Assembly: GCF_000761545.1 (NCBI RefSeq)
Contig: NZ_JPMY01000037.1
Span: forward strand, 124,001-188,000
Direction of reading: 5' to 3'
DNA: 64,000 bases
From: Pseudomonas sp. ML96
GTDB taxonomy: Bacteria > Pseudomonadota > Gammaproteobacteria > Pseudomonadales > Pseudomonadaceae
The notes below the pieces were generated by a model. It was not told the origin of the DNA, searched no databases, and saw only the letters and a program-made list of their open reading frames with translations. Shown one piece after another: positions 16,997-25,580 of this stretch (positions are counted from its first letter, which is position 1; each line of letters opens with the position of its first letter). Made by a program: the position numbers and the translations under genes.

Positions 16997-17494
16997 ATGA
17001 GCACGCCTTTCAAATACCTCCAGGGCTACCCGCCGCACCTGCAGCAGCAGGTGATGCAGATGGTCTCCGAGAATCGCCTCGGCGATTACCTGAGCCAGCG
17101 CTATCCCAATCGCCACCAGGTGCAGAGCGACAAGGCGCTGTATGGCTACACCACCGAGCTGAAGCAGGAATACCTGCGCAGTGCGCCGGCCATCGACAAG
17201 GTGCTCTATGACAACCGCCTCGACCTGACTCACCGGGCGCTAGGCCTGCACACGGCGGTGTCGCGGGTGCAGGGCGGCAAGCTCAAGGCGAAGAAGGAGA
17301 TCCGCGTGGCCGCGCTGTTCAAGGACGCCGCGCCAGAGTTCCTCAACATGATCGTGGTGCACGAGCTGGCGCACCTGAAGGAGGCCGAGCACAACAAGGC
17401 CTTCTACAAGCTGTGCCAGTACATGTTGCCGGACTACCATCAGTTGGAATTCGACCTGCGCCTGTATCTGACCTGGCGCGACCTGACGGCCTGA
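16997..17494 (+). CDS. YgjP-like metal-dependent protease/hydrolase (M48-type HExxH)
   Basis: A 165-residue soluble protein with the zinc motif HELAH in MIVVHELAHLKEAEH (residues about 118-132), characteristic of the DUF45/YgjP metallohydrolase group. The third His follows in EAEHNKAF. There are no membrane segments, unlike HtpX. Substrate unknown. The gene starts 29 bp after the lipoprotein gene and is followed by an AT-rich membrane-protein gene 15 bp downstream. Confidence 0.8.
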   Translation: MSTPFKYLQGYPPHLQQQVMQMVSENRLGDYLSQRYPNRHQVQSDKALYGYTTELKQEYLRSAPAIDKVLYDNRLDLTHRALGLHTAVSRVQGGKLKAKKEIRVAALFKDAAPEFLNMIVVHELAHLKEAEHNKAFYKLCQYMLPDYHQLEFDLRLYLTWRDLTA

Positions 17495-17509
17495 CCACGG
17501 AGCGCTCTC

Positions 17510-17974
17510 ATGGATGAGATCAACCCATACGCGACGCCGAGTAGTGCTCTACAGAAACCCGCCGAGTTCAAAGCGTTGCGGGCGCTCACTCTGTTCACAT
17601 GGGCGCATGTCATCTACGGCTTATTGGTGCTGGCTTTCAGCTTACTAGTGCTTCTAGCTGGGCGTAATGCCGGGGATTGGACACAAGTATTGTCTTGCAT
17701 GCTGTTTGTTTTCCCAGTGATTAGTTGTGCGCAACTATCTAGACAGCGTTTGAAGCTGTTCCTGCTTATCTGGCTCTTACAGCTCCTGATTTTTCTATTC
17801 CTGCTCGACTACAGTGCAGAGCTAGATCGATTCTCGATCAAGATGGTGTTGAGTTGGTTTTTCACCCTTAGTAATGGGTTATCTCTGCTTGGGGGGGTGT
17901 ACTTCTATTGGCATCTACGCCAATGGGTAAAAAACGAGCGCTCTCTCGTATCCCTCACAGTATCTGGTCTGTAG
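17510..17974 (+). CDS. Hypothetical membrane protein, AT-rich
   Basis: A 154-residue protein beginning MDEINPYATPSSAL, an Asn-Pro-Tyr N-terminal motif seen on many small bacterial membrane proteins. Four hydrophobic segments follow at residues about 25-50, 60-78, 82-102 and 112-135. Function unknown. Base composition is distinctly AT-richer than its neighbours and codon use is less GC-biased, suggesting horizontal acquisition. It lies 15 bp after the metalloprotease gene. Confidence 0.65.
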   Translation: MDEINPYATPSSALQKPAEFKALRALTLFTWAHVIYGLLVLAFSLLVLLAGRNAGDWTQVLSCMLFVFPVISCAQLSRQRLKLFLLIWLLQLLIFLFLLDYSAELDRFSIKMVLSWFFTLSNGLSLLGGVYFYWHLRQWVKNERSLVSLTVSGL

Positions 17975-18125
17975 CCATCCATCACCGGCTTATCCACAGA
18001 GTCATCCCCGGCCTCTGTGCACAACCTGCTGATTCGAAAGCGCTTTTTCGGCGTGCGACCAATGGCGTGGAGGGTTGCCGCCGGGCGGTGCCATAGTGGT
18101 GACATCACTCGCAGGAGGGACCGCC

Positions 18126-19175
18126 ATGAGCAGCGCCCCGCTTACGCCCGAGCAGTTGAGCAGCTTCAGTCCGATGGACTTCCTCACGCCTGCCTATCGC
18201 CAGCAGCTGCATGCCGGGCTCAAGTACCTGCAGCACCCGGCAGGTACCCAGCTGCTGACCAAGGGTGAGCGCGTCCTGGCCCAGTACTACCTGCTGGAGG
18301 GCAAGGTGGCGCTGGATACCGGCCCCACCCGGCAGACCATCGAGGGCGGCTCGCCGCAGGCGCACATGCCGCTCAACCCCGGGCAGAGCAATCCGCACAG
18401 CATCAAGGCGCTCACCGACGTGCGTCTGTTCGCCGTCGAGCACCAGTTGCTGGAGCGCCTGCTCGGCTGGAGCCAGGATGCCGCCTACCAGGTCAGCAGC
18501 CTGGGCGGCGGCATGGTCGAGGAGCACGACGAGGACGACTGGCTGGCGCGCCTGCTCAATACGCCGCTGTTCGGTCGCCTGCCGCCATCGCACCTGCATG
18601 CGCTGCTGGCGCGTTTCGAATATCTGCCGGTGCGCGCTGGCGAGGCGGTGGTCACCTATGGCGAGCCGGGCGAGCACTTCTACGTGATCAAGCAGGGCCG
18701 AGCGCGCATCAGCCTGCCGCAGGCCTATCGCGAGCAACCGACCCAGGTGCTGGAGCGTGGCGACTTCTTCGGCGAGGAGGCGCTGGTCAGCGGCGCGGTG
18801 CGCTCGGCCAGCGTGACCATGCTGGAGGATGGCGAGCTGGCGCGGCTGCATCGCGACCTGTTCGTCGAGCTGGTACGGCCCAGCCTGATCCCGCGCATCA
18901 GCGGCACGGAGCTGGAGCAGCTGAGTCACCAGGGCAGCCGCAAGTACCTTCTGCTCGACGTGCGCCTGGCGGTGGAGTACCGCCTGGGCCATCTGCCGGA
19001 CAGCTTCAACCTGCCGGTGGCCAACCTGCGTACCCACGCCGACAGCCTGGACCGTGGCACCTGCTACGTGGTCACCCCGGACGGCGGCATCCGCAGTGAA
19101 TTGGCCGTACATCTGCTCAATCAACTAGGCTTCGATGCCTACCTACTAAGCGACTCGACTCCCCAAGCGGCCTGA
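18126..19175 (+). CDS. Cyclic-nucleotide-binding-domain protein with degenerate rhodanese domain
   Basis: A 349-residue cytoplasmic protein. Residues about 20-130 form a first, divergent cNMP-like barrel. Residues about 145-260 form a clear cNMP-binding domain (GEPGEHFYVIKQGRARI, GDFFGEEALVSGAVRSASV). Residues about 265-345 form a rhodanese-like domain (YLLLDVRLAVEYRLGHLPDSFNLP). The rhodanese catalytic loop reads TPDGGIRS and lacks the active-site Cys, so sulfur transfer is unlikely. The role is probably regulatory binding. AGGAGG precedes the ATG at 18126. No DNA-binding domain is visible. Confidence 0.8.
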   Translation: MSSAPLTPEQLSSFSPMDFLTPAYRQQLHAGLKYLQHPAGTQLLTKGERVLAQYYLLEGKVALDTGPTRQTIEGGSPQAHMPLNPGQSNPHSIKALTDVRLFAVEHQLLERLLGWSQDAAYQVSSLGGGMVEEHDEDDWLARLLNTPLFGRLPPSHLHALLARFEYLPVRAGEAVVTYGEPGEHFYVIKQGRARISLPQAYREQPTQVLERGDFFGEEALVSGAVRSASVTMLEDGELARLHRDLFVELVRPSLIPRISGTELEQLSHQGSRKYLLLDVRLAVEYRLGHLPDSFNLPVANLRTHADSLDRGTCYVVTPDGGIRSELAVHLLNQLGFDAYLLSDSTPQAA

Positions 19176-19188
19176 GCAGGAGCGCTAC

Positions 19189-19944
19189 ATGCGCCATCCC
19201 AAGTTGTGCTCGTTGTTGCTGTTGTTGTGCTGTGGGCTGTTCGCCGGTGCGTTGCCGGCTCGCGAGCTGCTGGTGGTCGGTACCAGTTTCCCGCAGGTTT
19301 ACGAACGCAATGCTGCCGGTGACTTCACCGGCTTGGCCCCGGCGGTGCTGCGCCGTCTGGCGGCCGAGCTGGGCGGCGAGCTGCGCTTCGAGCTGTACCC
19401 CTGGGCGCGCGCGCAGCGCATGGTCGAGCACGGCGAGGCGGACATTCTGGTCGGCCCCTATCGCACCGCCGAGCGCGAGGCACGCTTCGCCTTCGCTGCC
19501 GAGCCCTTCTATCAGGACCGCATCCTGTTCTACGCCCACGTGAACCGTCGCGAGGCTTGGGATGGCGACTACGCCAGCCTCACCGGGCGCCGCGTCGCGG
19601 TGGTGCGTGGCTGGATCTACGGGCGCCAGTTCGAGGATGCGCGGGCGCACCTGCAGCCGGTGACGGTGGAGTCGGTGAGCAACGGCCTGCGCATGCTGGT
19701 GGCTGGGCGCATCGACCTGCTGGCCAGCAACCAGCGCAACACCCAGCCTTACCTGACGGCGCCTTTGCAGCAGACGATCACCGAGCTACTGCCGCTGATC
19801 GACGTGCAGCGTGGCTATTTTGCCTTCCCTCGCGACCCCGGCCACGACCGGCTGCGCGAGAGTTTCGACCGCGCTTTCTTTGATCTGGTGGCTTCGGGGC
19901 AGCTGGCGCGGCTGGCGGCGCCGCTCGGTGTTAGCGTGCCCTGA
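19189..19944 (+). CDS. Periplasmic solute-binding-like protein (SBP_bac_3 type), orphan
   Basis: A 251-residue exported protein: signal peptide 1-24 (cleavage near PAR-EL), then a family-3 solute-binding fold (LVVGTSFPQVYERNAAGDFTGLAPAVLRRLA, GEADILVGPYRTAEREARFAF). No permease or ATPase gene is nearby, so it may be a sensor partner rather than a transporter component. AGGAG lies before the ATG at 19189, and the gap to the preceding gene is only 13 bp. It is the first of three such genes within 4.5 kb. Confidence 0.75.
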   Translation: MRHPKLCSLLLLLCCGLFAGALPARELLVVGTSFPQVYERNAAGDFTGLAPAVLRRLAAELGGELRFELYPWARAQRMVEHGEADILVGPYRTAEREARFAFAAEPFYQDRILFYAHVNRREAWDGDYASLTGRRVAVVRGWIYGRQFEDARAHLQPVTVESVSNGLRMLVAGRIDLLASNQRNTQPYLTAPLQQTITELLPLIDVQRGYFAFPRDPGHDRLRESFDRAFFDLVASGQLARLAAPLGVSVP

Positions 19945-19950
19945 GTGGCG

Positions 19951-20421
19951 TCATTCCGCGCGCAGGATCTGCCAGGTGGCGGGGCCGGCCTTTACCTCGT
20001 CGCCGGGGCCGCGGCCGAGCAGCTGGTGGCCGAGTGGTGCCTGGGTGGTGATCAGCACCACTTCCTGCCCGTCATGTTGCAGCTTGAGGCCGGCGCCATC
20101 CGGGCCGAGCAGCAGGCATTGCTGGCGACCGGTGGCGTCTTCCAGCCAGATCAGGGCGCCGAGCTGGATGCCACTGGCGTCGTCGTAGGCGCGCAGCTGC
20201 AGGGTGCGCCAGGCATTCAGCGCGCGGCGGATCTCCTCGACCCGGCGCGACTGCCCGGCAGCCAGATAGGAGGCCTCCAGGCCGCGGGTGTCGTACTTGT
20301 TCTCGGCCTTGCTCTCCTCGTGGGTGGCGGCCTGGCGCGCGGTTTCGGCGGCGGCGACCAGCAGCGCGAGATCGGCCTCGAGGCGCTGGCATACCTGTTG
20401 CTGGAGGAGAAGCTTGTCCAT
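19951..20421 (-). CDS. GreA/GreB-family transcription factor-like protein
   Basis: A 156-residue protein with an N-terminal helical half (residues 1-70, containing EESKAENKYDTRGLEASYLAAGQSR) and a C-terminal FKBP-like GreAB domain (about 80-155). It resembles Gre factors that bind the RNA polymerase secondary channel, but the N-terminal coiled coil is short, so true transcript-cleavage activity is doubtful. The ATG at 20421 is chosen because the protein proper starts MDKLLLQQQ; upstream codons look unlike protein. It converges with the solute-binding gene, 6 bp between stops. Confidence 0.65.
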   Translation of the reverse strand: MDKLLLQQQVCQRLEADLALLVAAAETARQAATHEESKAENKYDTRGLEASYLAAGQSRRVEEIRRALNAWRTLQLRAYDDASGIQLGALIWLEDATGRQQCLLLGPDGAGLKLQHDGQEVVLITTQAPLGHQLLGRGPGDEVKAGPATWQILRAE

Positions 20422-20519
20422 GGTGCGACATCGGTGGTGGCGGGGCGTGCAGGGTAGCAGCCTCTCCGGCACCGGTCGCGAGTCCTACACTCAGATCGAC
20501 CACGACCCGGTGAACCGCA

Positions 20520-21296
20520 ATGCGTATTTCCCGCTGGCGCTGGCTGGGATGCCTGCTCACCCTGTACCTCGCCGCCGGCCCGCGCGCCGAGTCGCTGCAG
20601 CTGTATACCGAGGAATATCCGCCGCTGAACTTCGCTCGCGAGGGGCGCCCGGTGGGGCTGGCGGTGGACCTGGTGCGTGAGCTGTTCGAGCGCACCGGCG
20701 ACCACGGCACGATCAGCGTGGTGCCCTGGGCGCGCGGCTACCAGGCGGCGCAGGAAGAGCCGAACACCGCGCTATTCGTCACCATGCGTACCCGCGAGCG
20801 TGAGCAGCACTTCAAATGGGTCGGCCCGCTGGCCATGGTCATCACCAGCTTCTACGCGCTCAAGGGCTCGGGCATCCAGATCGGTTCGCTGGAGGAAGCA
20901 GCACGAGTCGGCACCATCGCCGTGCCGCGCCAGTGGTACAGCTACCAGGACCTGCAGGCCCGCGGCCTGCCCAACCTGTATGGGGTGATCGGCCCGCAGC
21001 AGATGATGAGCATGCTGCGCCACGGCCGGGTGCCGGTGGTGGTGGCCGACAACGTGACCCTGGACAGCCTGCTGGCCCTCGGCGGCCTGCAGCCGGGCAG
21101 CGTCGAGCCGCTGTATGGATTTCTGCGCAGCGAGGCCTACATCGCCTTCTCGCCGAGCACCTCAGACGCGGTGGTGCAGAACTGGCAGGAGGCGCTGGAC
21201 TCGATGAAGCGCGACGGCAGTTTCGCCCTGATCTACCGCCGTTGGCTGACGGGGCAGGAGATTCCCGCCGAGCTGCTGCAGACCAACACGCGCTGA
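20520..21296 (+). CDS. Periplasmic solute-binding-like protein, orphan
   Basis: A 258-residue exported protein: signal peptide about 1-24 (cleavage near RAES), then a solute-binding fold starting LQLYTEEYPPLNFAREGRPVGLAVDLVREL, with MRTREREQHFKWVGPL in the middle. No ABC permease or ATPase accompanies it. It is divergent from the GreAB-like gene and convergent with elaA. Ligand unknown; polar amino acids are typical of this fold. Confidence 0.75.
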   Translation: MRISRWRWLGCLLTLYLAAGPRAESLQLYTEEYPPLNFAREGRPVGLAVDLVRELFERTGDHGTISVVPWARGYQAAQEEPNTALFVTMRTREREQHFKWVGPLAMVITSFYALKGSGIQIGSLEEAARVGTIAVPRQWYSYQDLQARGLPNLYGVIGPQQMMSMLRHGRVPVVVADNVTLDSLLALGGLQPGSVEPLYGFLRSEAYIAFSPSTSDAVVQNWQEALDSMKRDGSFALIYRRWLTGQEIPAELLQTNTR

Positions 21297-21302
21297 GCGA
21301 TT

Positions 21303-21761
21303 CTACTGCGCGCTGCGGCGCATGCCGATGTGCGGGATGTCGTCTTCCAGGTATTGCTCGGTCACCACGCTGAAACCGTAGCGGCCGTAGTAGCGCTGCA
21401 GGTGCGCCTGGGCCGAGAGGTAGACCGGCAGCCCCGGCCAGCGCTCGGCACAGGCCTGCAGGGCGCGCTCCATCAGCTCATGACCGAGGCCGCTGCCACG
21501 CGCCTCGCTGGCGATCACCACGCGGCCGATCACCACCTCGCCGTCGTGGCGCGCCGGATCGAGCAGGCGCAGGTAGGCGACCAGCGCGTCACCGTGCCAG
21601 GCCAGCAGGTGGCAGGTATCGCCGAGCAAATCCTGGCCATCCACCTCCTGGTAGGGGCAGTTCTGCTCCACCACGAACACGCGGGTACGCAGTGCGAGCA
21701 GGGCGTACAGCTCGTGCTTGTCCAGTTCGGAGTGGTGTTTGCAGTACCAGGTGAGCGTCAT
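21303..21761 (-). CDS. elaA: GNAT-family acetyltransferase ElaA
   Basis: A 152-residue GNAT enzyme of the ElaA type. It starts MTLTWYCKHHSELDKHELYALLALRTRVFVVEQNCPYQEVDG-like (the ElaA N-terminal signature RTRVFVVEQNCPYQEVDG is unmistakable). The acetyl-CoA loop is VVIASEARGSGLGHELM. The acceptor substrate is not established. The ATG at 21761 is chosen because the family begins there; the open frame continues upstream into non-conserved sequence. Confidence 0.85.
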   Translation of the reverse strand: MTLTWYCKHHSELDKHELYALLALRTRVFVVEQNCPYQEVDGQDLLGDTCHLLAWHGDALVAYLRLLDPARHDGEVVIGRVVIASEARGSGLGHELMERALQACAERWPGLPVYLSAQAHLQRYYGRYGFSVVTEQYLEDDIPHIGMRRSAQ

Positions 21762-21896
21762 GGGGCGGGCCTTACGCGTGAACGAGGTGCCGATCCTGCC
21801 ACAGCCGGTGCTAGCAGTCGCGGCCGCGTGGCGTTTCGCTGTCCACTGGCCGGGGGCCACCTACACTCGATGCTGGGGGCATGGAGGTGTGCTTTG

Positions 21897-22751
21897 GTGG
21901 CTGAGACTACGGAATATTCGATCTACCGGCGGGTGGTGTCGCAGCTGATGCAGGGCCAGGAGCAGCTGCCCAGCCTGCCGGCGCTGACCCTGGACATCCG
22001 CCGGGCGCTGAGTGACGGGCGGATCACCACCCCGGCGCTGGCGAAGCTGATCAGCCGTGACCCGGCGCTGGCCGCGCTGCTGATGAAGCATGCCTCCGGT
22101 GCGTTGTATCGCCACCCGGTGGCGCCGCGCACGCTGCAGGACGTGATCGGCCTGCTCGGCATGCGCGAGGTGGATCGCATCACCATGGTCCACAGCATCA
22201 AGAGCCTGTTCACCCTGCACAGCCCGGCGCACAAGCGCCTGTTTCTCGAGGTATGGGGGCGGTTGACGCTCAAGGCCAGCACCTGCGCCATGCTCGCCCG
22301 CCTGCTCGGCCATGTGACGCCGGAACATGCGCTGCTGGCCAGCCTGCTCAGCGAGGTGGGCACCCTGGCGGTACTCTCGGCATTCCGCGACGAGGCCGAC
22401 ATCCCCTCCGGCGAGCTCTACTACAAGCTGTGCCGCGAATACAGCAAGTCGCTCGGGGTGATCGTGCTGAAGAAGTGGGCGGTGAACGACGAGTACATCT
22501 CGGTGATTCGCGCCGCCGGCAACTGGTCCAGCACCGAGGGGCGCGAGTTGGGGCTGATCGACCTGGTCAACCTGGCCCTGTTTCATGCCATCAAGGAGCG
22601 CAACGCCGATGCCGATCTACCGCTGCTGGTGGAGCTGGCGGCCTTCCACAAGCTGCTGCCGCCGCTGAATTTCATCGGCGACAACGGCGAGCTGGAGCTG
22701 GTGGTCAACCATCGGGCGGACATTCATGCGCTGGCCGAAACGCTCTACTAA
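21897..22751 (+). CDS. HDOD-domain protein
   Basis: A 284-residue protein carrying an HDOD domain at residues about 20-215 (LPSLPALTLDIRRALSD, then LISRDPALAALLMKHAS, LQDVIGLLGMREVDR). HDOD proteins are non-catalytic relatives of HD-GYP phosphodiesterases and act as signalling adaptors in chemotaxis, c-di-GMP and stress pathways. The start is probably GTG (21897), with GGAGG 9 bases upstream. An in-frame ATG at 21870 has no ribosome site. Its 3' end overlaps the next gene by 26 bases, suggesting coupled expression. Confidence 0.8.
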   Translation: MAETTEYSIYRRVVSQLMQGQEQLPSLPALTLDIRRALSDGRITTPALAKLISRDPALAALLMKHASGALYRHPVAPRTLQDVIGLLGMREVDRITMVHSIKSLFTLHSPAHKRLFLEVWGRLTLKASTCAMLARLLGHVTPEHALLASLLSEVGTLAVLSAFRDEADIPSGELYYKLCREYSKSLGVIVLKKWAVNDEYISVIRAAGNWSSTEGRELGLIDLVNLALFHAIKERNADADLPLLVELAAFHKLLPPLNFIGDNGELELVVNHRADIHALAETLY

Positions 22752-23622
22752 CCGCTGCTGCCTGTTGCTGGCACTCCTCGCGCTGGGTGGCACGGCCCAG
22801 GCCGAGGAGCGCTGGCGGGTGGTCGTGGCCGAGCTGGTCGGCGTGGCCGTGGCGGGCGAGCGCAATCCTTTGATGGAGATGCTGGCGGCGCTGGACCAGC
22901 AGCTGGAGGGCGTGACCCTGGAGGTGCGCCTGCAGCCCTTCGCCCGGACCATGCTGCTGGTGCAGCAGGGCCGCGCCGAGCTGCAGTTTCCCTACATCGA
23001 ACTGCCGCAGCCGCCGACCGGGCTGCGCTATGGCGAGGAGTCGATCGGCACGGTGCGCTTCATGCTCTACTCGCGCCGCGACCAGCCGCTGTCGCGCCAG
23101 CAGGTGATGAGCGAGCGCTGGCGCCTGAGCGAGGCGCGCCTGGCGCAGAGTGGTCTGCAGCTCGACGCCGCTCAGCTGGAGCGCCTGCGCCCGTTGTTCG
23201 GCCAGCGCTGGCGCCGCGAGCAACTGGCCGTGCAGCTTGGGTCGCGTCCCGAGCTGACGGCGCTGGCCTTTCCCTATCGGATCGAGACCGAGCGCGCGCA
23301 TGTCGAGGCGCTGGGCATCCCGGTGCTGCCCAGCAACAGCGTGGCCAGCAGCCTGGAGAAGCTGGTGCGCCGGCGTATCGACGGCTATGTGCTGGCGCCG
23401 CTCAACGTCGAGCCGGAGATCGACCGCCTGCGCCTGCGCGACGAGCTGCAGGGTGTCGGCTTTGCCGACTATCGGGCCGGCTGGTTGGTGGCGGACACGC
23501 CGCAGGGCACGGCCATCGCCGCGCGGGTCAGCGCCGGTCTGCGCGCGCTGAAGGCCAGTGGTGAGTTCGAGCGGATCATGGGACCGATGTTGCGCCAGAT
23601 GAAGGGCCGCGACTGGCCCTGA
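22726..23622 (+). CDS. Periplasmic solute-binding-like protein coupled to the HDOD gene
   Basis: A 298-residue exported protein: signal peptide about 1-26 (cleavage near AQA-EE), then a divergent solute-binding fold (RLQPFARTMLLVQQGRAELQFPYIEL, ending IAARVSAGLRALKASGEFERIM). It overlaps the HDOD gene by 26 bases and converges with a diguanylate cyclase gene 12 bp downstream. No transporter partners are present. Ligand unknown. Confidence 0.7.
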   Translation: MRWPKRSTNRCCLLLALLALGGTAQAEERWRVVVAELVGVAVAGERNPLMEMLAALDQQLEGVTLEVRLQPFARTMLLVQQGRAELQFPYIELPQPPTGLRYGEESIGTVRFMLYSRRDQPLSRQQVMSERWRLSEARLAQSGLQLDAAQLERLRPLFGQRWRREQLAVQLGSRPELTALAFPYRIETERAHVEALGIPVLPSNSVASSLEKLVRRRIDGYVLAPLNVEPEIDRLRLRDELQGVGFADYRAGWLVADTPQGTAIAARVSAGLRALKASGEFERIMGPMLRQMKGRDWP

Positions 23623-23634
23623 GCTGGTGCTGGA

Positions 23635-25404
23635 CTAGGCGTTCTGATCGACCCGCACGCCATTGCGACCCTCGGCCTTGGCCTGGTACATGGCCATGTC
23701 GGCCTGGCGCAGCAGCAGGGTGGGGCTGTCCTCGCCGTGGCTCAGGGCGATGCCGATGCTGGCGCCGACCCTGACCTCGCCCTGCGGCGTGGCGATGGGC
23801 TGGCCGATCTGCGCGAGGATGCGCTCGGCCATCTCGCGGGCGTCCTGCTCGCCGGTGAGCTCCTCGCAGACCACCACGAACTCGTCGCCGCCGAGGCGGG
23901 CCGGCAGGTCGCAGTCGCGCACGCTGCTCTGCAGGCGCTGCGCCACCTGCTCCAGCACCTGGTCGCCGAGGGCGTGGCCGTGCTGGTCGTTGATCGGCTT
24001 GAAGCCGTCCAGATCGATCAGCATCACCGCCAGCAGGTCGCCGCTGCGCTGGGCGCGGCGCAGGGCCATCTCCAGGTGCTGCTGCAGGGCGTTGCGGTTG
24101 GCGATGCCGGTCAGCGGGTCCTGCAGGGCCAGGGCCTGCAGACGCTGGTTGGCGGCGGCCAGCTCTTCCGTGCGCTCGGCCACGCGCTGCTCCAGGCGGC
24201 GCTCCTGGGCCTGCAGGCTCTCCTCGCGCAGGCGCTTGTGCGCGTTGAAACGGGCGGCGAGGGCGAACGACAGCAGGATCATCTCCAGCATCGAGCCGAT
24301 CTGCATGGCGTGCAGGGTGAAGAAGTTCGACGGGATCAGGGCGAAGTTGCGCAGGGCCAGCAGGGCGGCGCCGCACAGCAGCATGGTCCAGGCCAGGGCG
24401 AAGAAGGCAGCGCCGGGCACGCGGTTGCGCACGCTGACGAAGGCCACGCTGAGCAGCACCACGCAGACGCTGACGCCGGAGATGGACATGGTCTTCAGCG
24501 CCAGCGGCACCGGCAGCAGCAGGGTGGCGATGGCGCAGGTGAAGATCACCGCGAACCAGCGGCCGAGGAATCTATCCCAGCGCGGCAGCCACTGGCGCGT
24601 GTCGAGGAAGCTGCGGGCGAACAGCAGGGCGATGGCGCCGGCGGCGCAGATGCCGAACGGCAGCGCGCGGTTGGTCCACCAGCCGGCGCCCGTCCACAGC
24701 AGCTGGGCGCCGAGGCCGTTGAGGCCGAGCAGGCCGATGCAGAAGGTCGAAACGAACAGCACGTAGTAGATGAACGGCCGCTCGCGCAGGGCGATGAACA
24801 GCAGCAGGTTGTAGCTGCCCAGCGCCAGCAGGGCGCCGAAGTAGATGGCCTGCACCACGTAGCCGCGGATGCTGTGCTGCTCGTGTTCGGCCAGGCCGTA
24901 GAGGCTGGCGCTGAGCGTCATGCTGCCGGCGGAGCTGGCGCGCAGGTAGAGGGTGCGGCGCTCGCCGGGGTCCAGGTGTAGGTCGAACACCGGCGTGCGG
25001 TTGCCGACGCTGCGCTGCTCGTACACCACCATGTCGCCGCCCTGGCTCAGGCGGATGCCGTCGCTGCCGACATCGAACAGCTGCACCAGATCGAGCGAGG
25101 GATAATCCACTTCCAGGCGCCAGCGTCCCGGACGGTCCAGCATCGACTGCACCTCGAGGCGCAGCCAGATGGCGCCAGTGACATAGCCGAAGCCCAGGTC
25201 GCGGCGCGTGGCGCTGCTGCTGAAACGCTCCGGATGAGCGATCAGCTCGTCCAGCTGCAGGCGGCCTTCGGGGTCGGCCAGGTAATCGGCCACGCCGTAC
25301 AGGGGCTGGGCTTCGCCGTTCTCCGTCAGCTGCAGGGGCGCCGCCCAGCCGGGCAGGGCCAGCAGGCAGAGCAGAAGCAGCAGCGAAGACAAAGCGGGGC
25401 GCAT
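23635..25404 (-). CDS. Diguanylate cyclase with 7TMR-DISM sensor
   Basis: A 589-residue membrane sensor enzyme. Signal peptide 1-21, a periplasmic 7TMR-DISM extracellular domain (about 30-170), seven membrane helices (about 185-390), a coiled coil (about 395-430), and a GGDEF domain (about 435-585). The active site reads GGDEF exactly. The inhibitory I-site RDCD lies five residues before it, so it should make cyclic di-GMP with product feedback. The ATG at 25404 is chosen because it starts the signal peptide. Ligand of the extracellular domain unknown (possibly a carbohydrate or similar). Confidence 0.9.
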   Translation of the reverse strand: MRPALSSLLLLLCLLALPGWAAPLQLTENGEAQPLYGVADYLADPEGRLQLDELIAHPERFSSSATRRDLGFGYVTGAIWLRLEVQSMLDRPGRWRLEVDYPSLDLVQLFDVGSDGIRLSQGGDMVVYEQRSVGNRTPVFDLHLDPGERRTLYLRASSAGSMTLSASLYGLAEHEQHSIRGYVVQAIYFGALLALGSYNLLLFIALRERPFIYYVLFVSTFCIGLLGLNGLGAQLLWTGAGWWTNRALPFGICAAGAIALLFARSFLDTRQWLPRWDRFLGRWFAVIFTCAIATLLLPVPLALKTMSISGVSVCVVLLSVAFVSVRNRVPGAAFFALAWTMLLCGAALLALRNFALIPSNFFTLHAMQIGSMLEMILLSFALAARFNAHKRLREESLQAQERRLEQRVAERTEELAAANQRLQALALQDPLTGIANRNALQQHLEMALRRAQRSGDLLAVMLIDLDGFKPINDQHGHALGDQVLEQVAQRLQSSVRDCDLPARLGGDEFVVVCEELTGEQDAREMAERILAQIGQPIATPQGEVRVGASIGIALSHGEDSPTLLLRQADMAMYQAKAEGRNGVRVDQNA

Positions 25405-25580
25405 CGGGAGTCCATGGCGGTGTGCCGAGGGCCAATACTGGCAGAGGGCCAGGGGCTGCGCCAAGCCGGATGTGATCACAACTGGCATTGGCGGCGCGGC
25501 ACGCTGGCGTTTGCGGCCTGCCGCGCGCGGTGCCGGGCTGCTATGTTCTGTGCCCTCCGCCACCCTTCGAGAGCACCGCC

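Noticed and set aside
17990..18023. DnaA-box-like pair (TTATCCACA and an inverted TTGTGCACA)
   Set aside because: Only one perfect and one imperfect box, and no dnaA, gidA or AT-rich unwinding element nearby. It is better explained by chance than as an origin.
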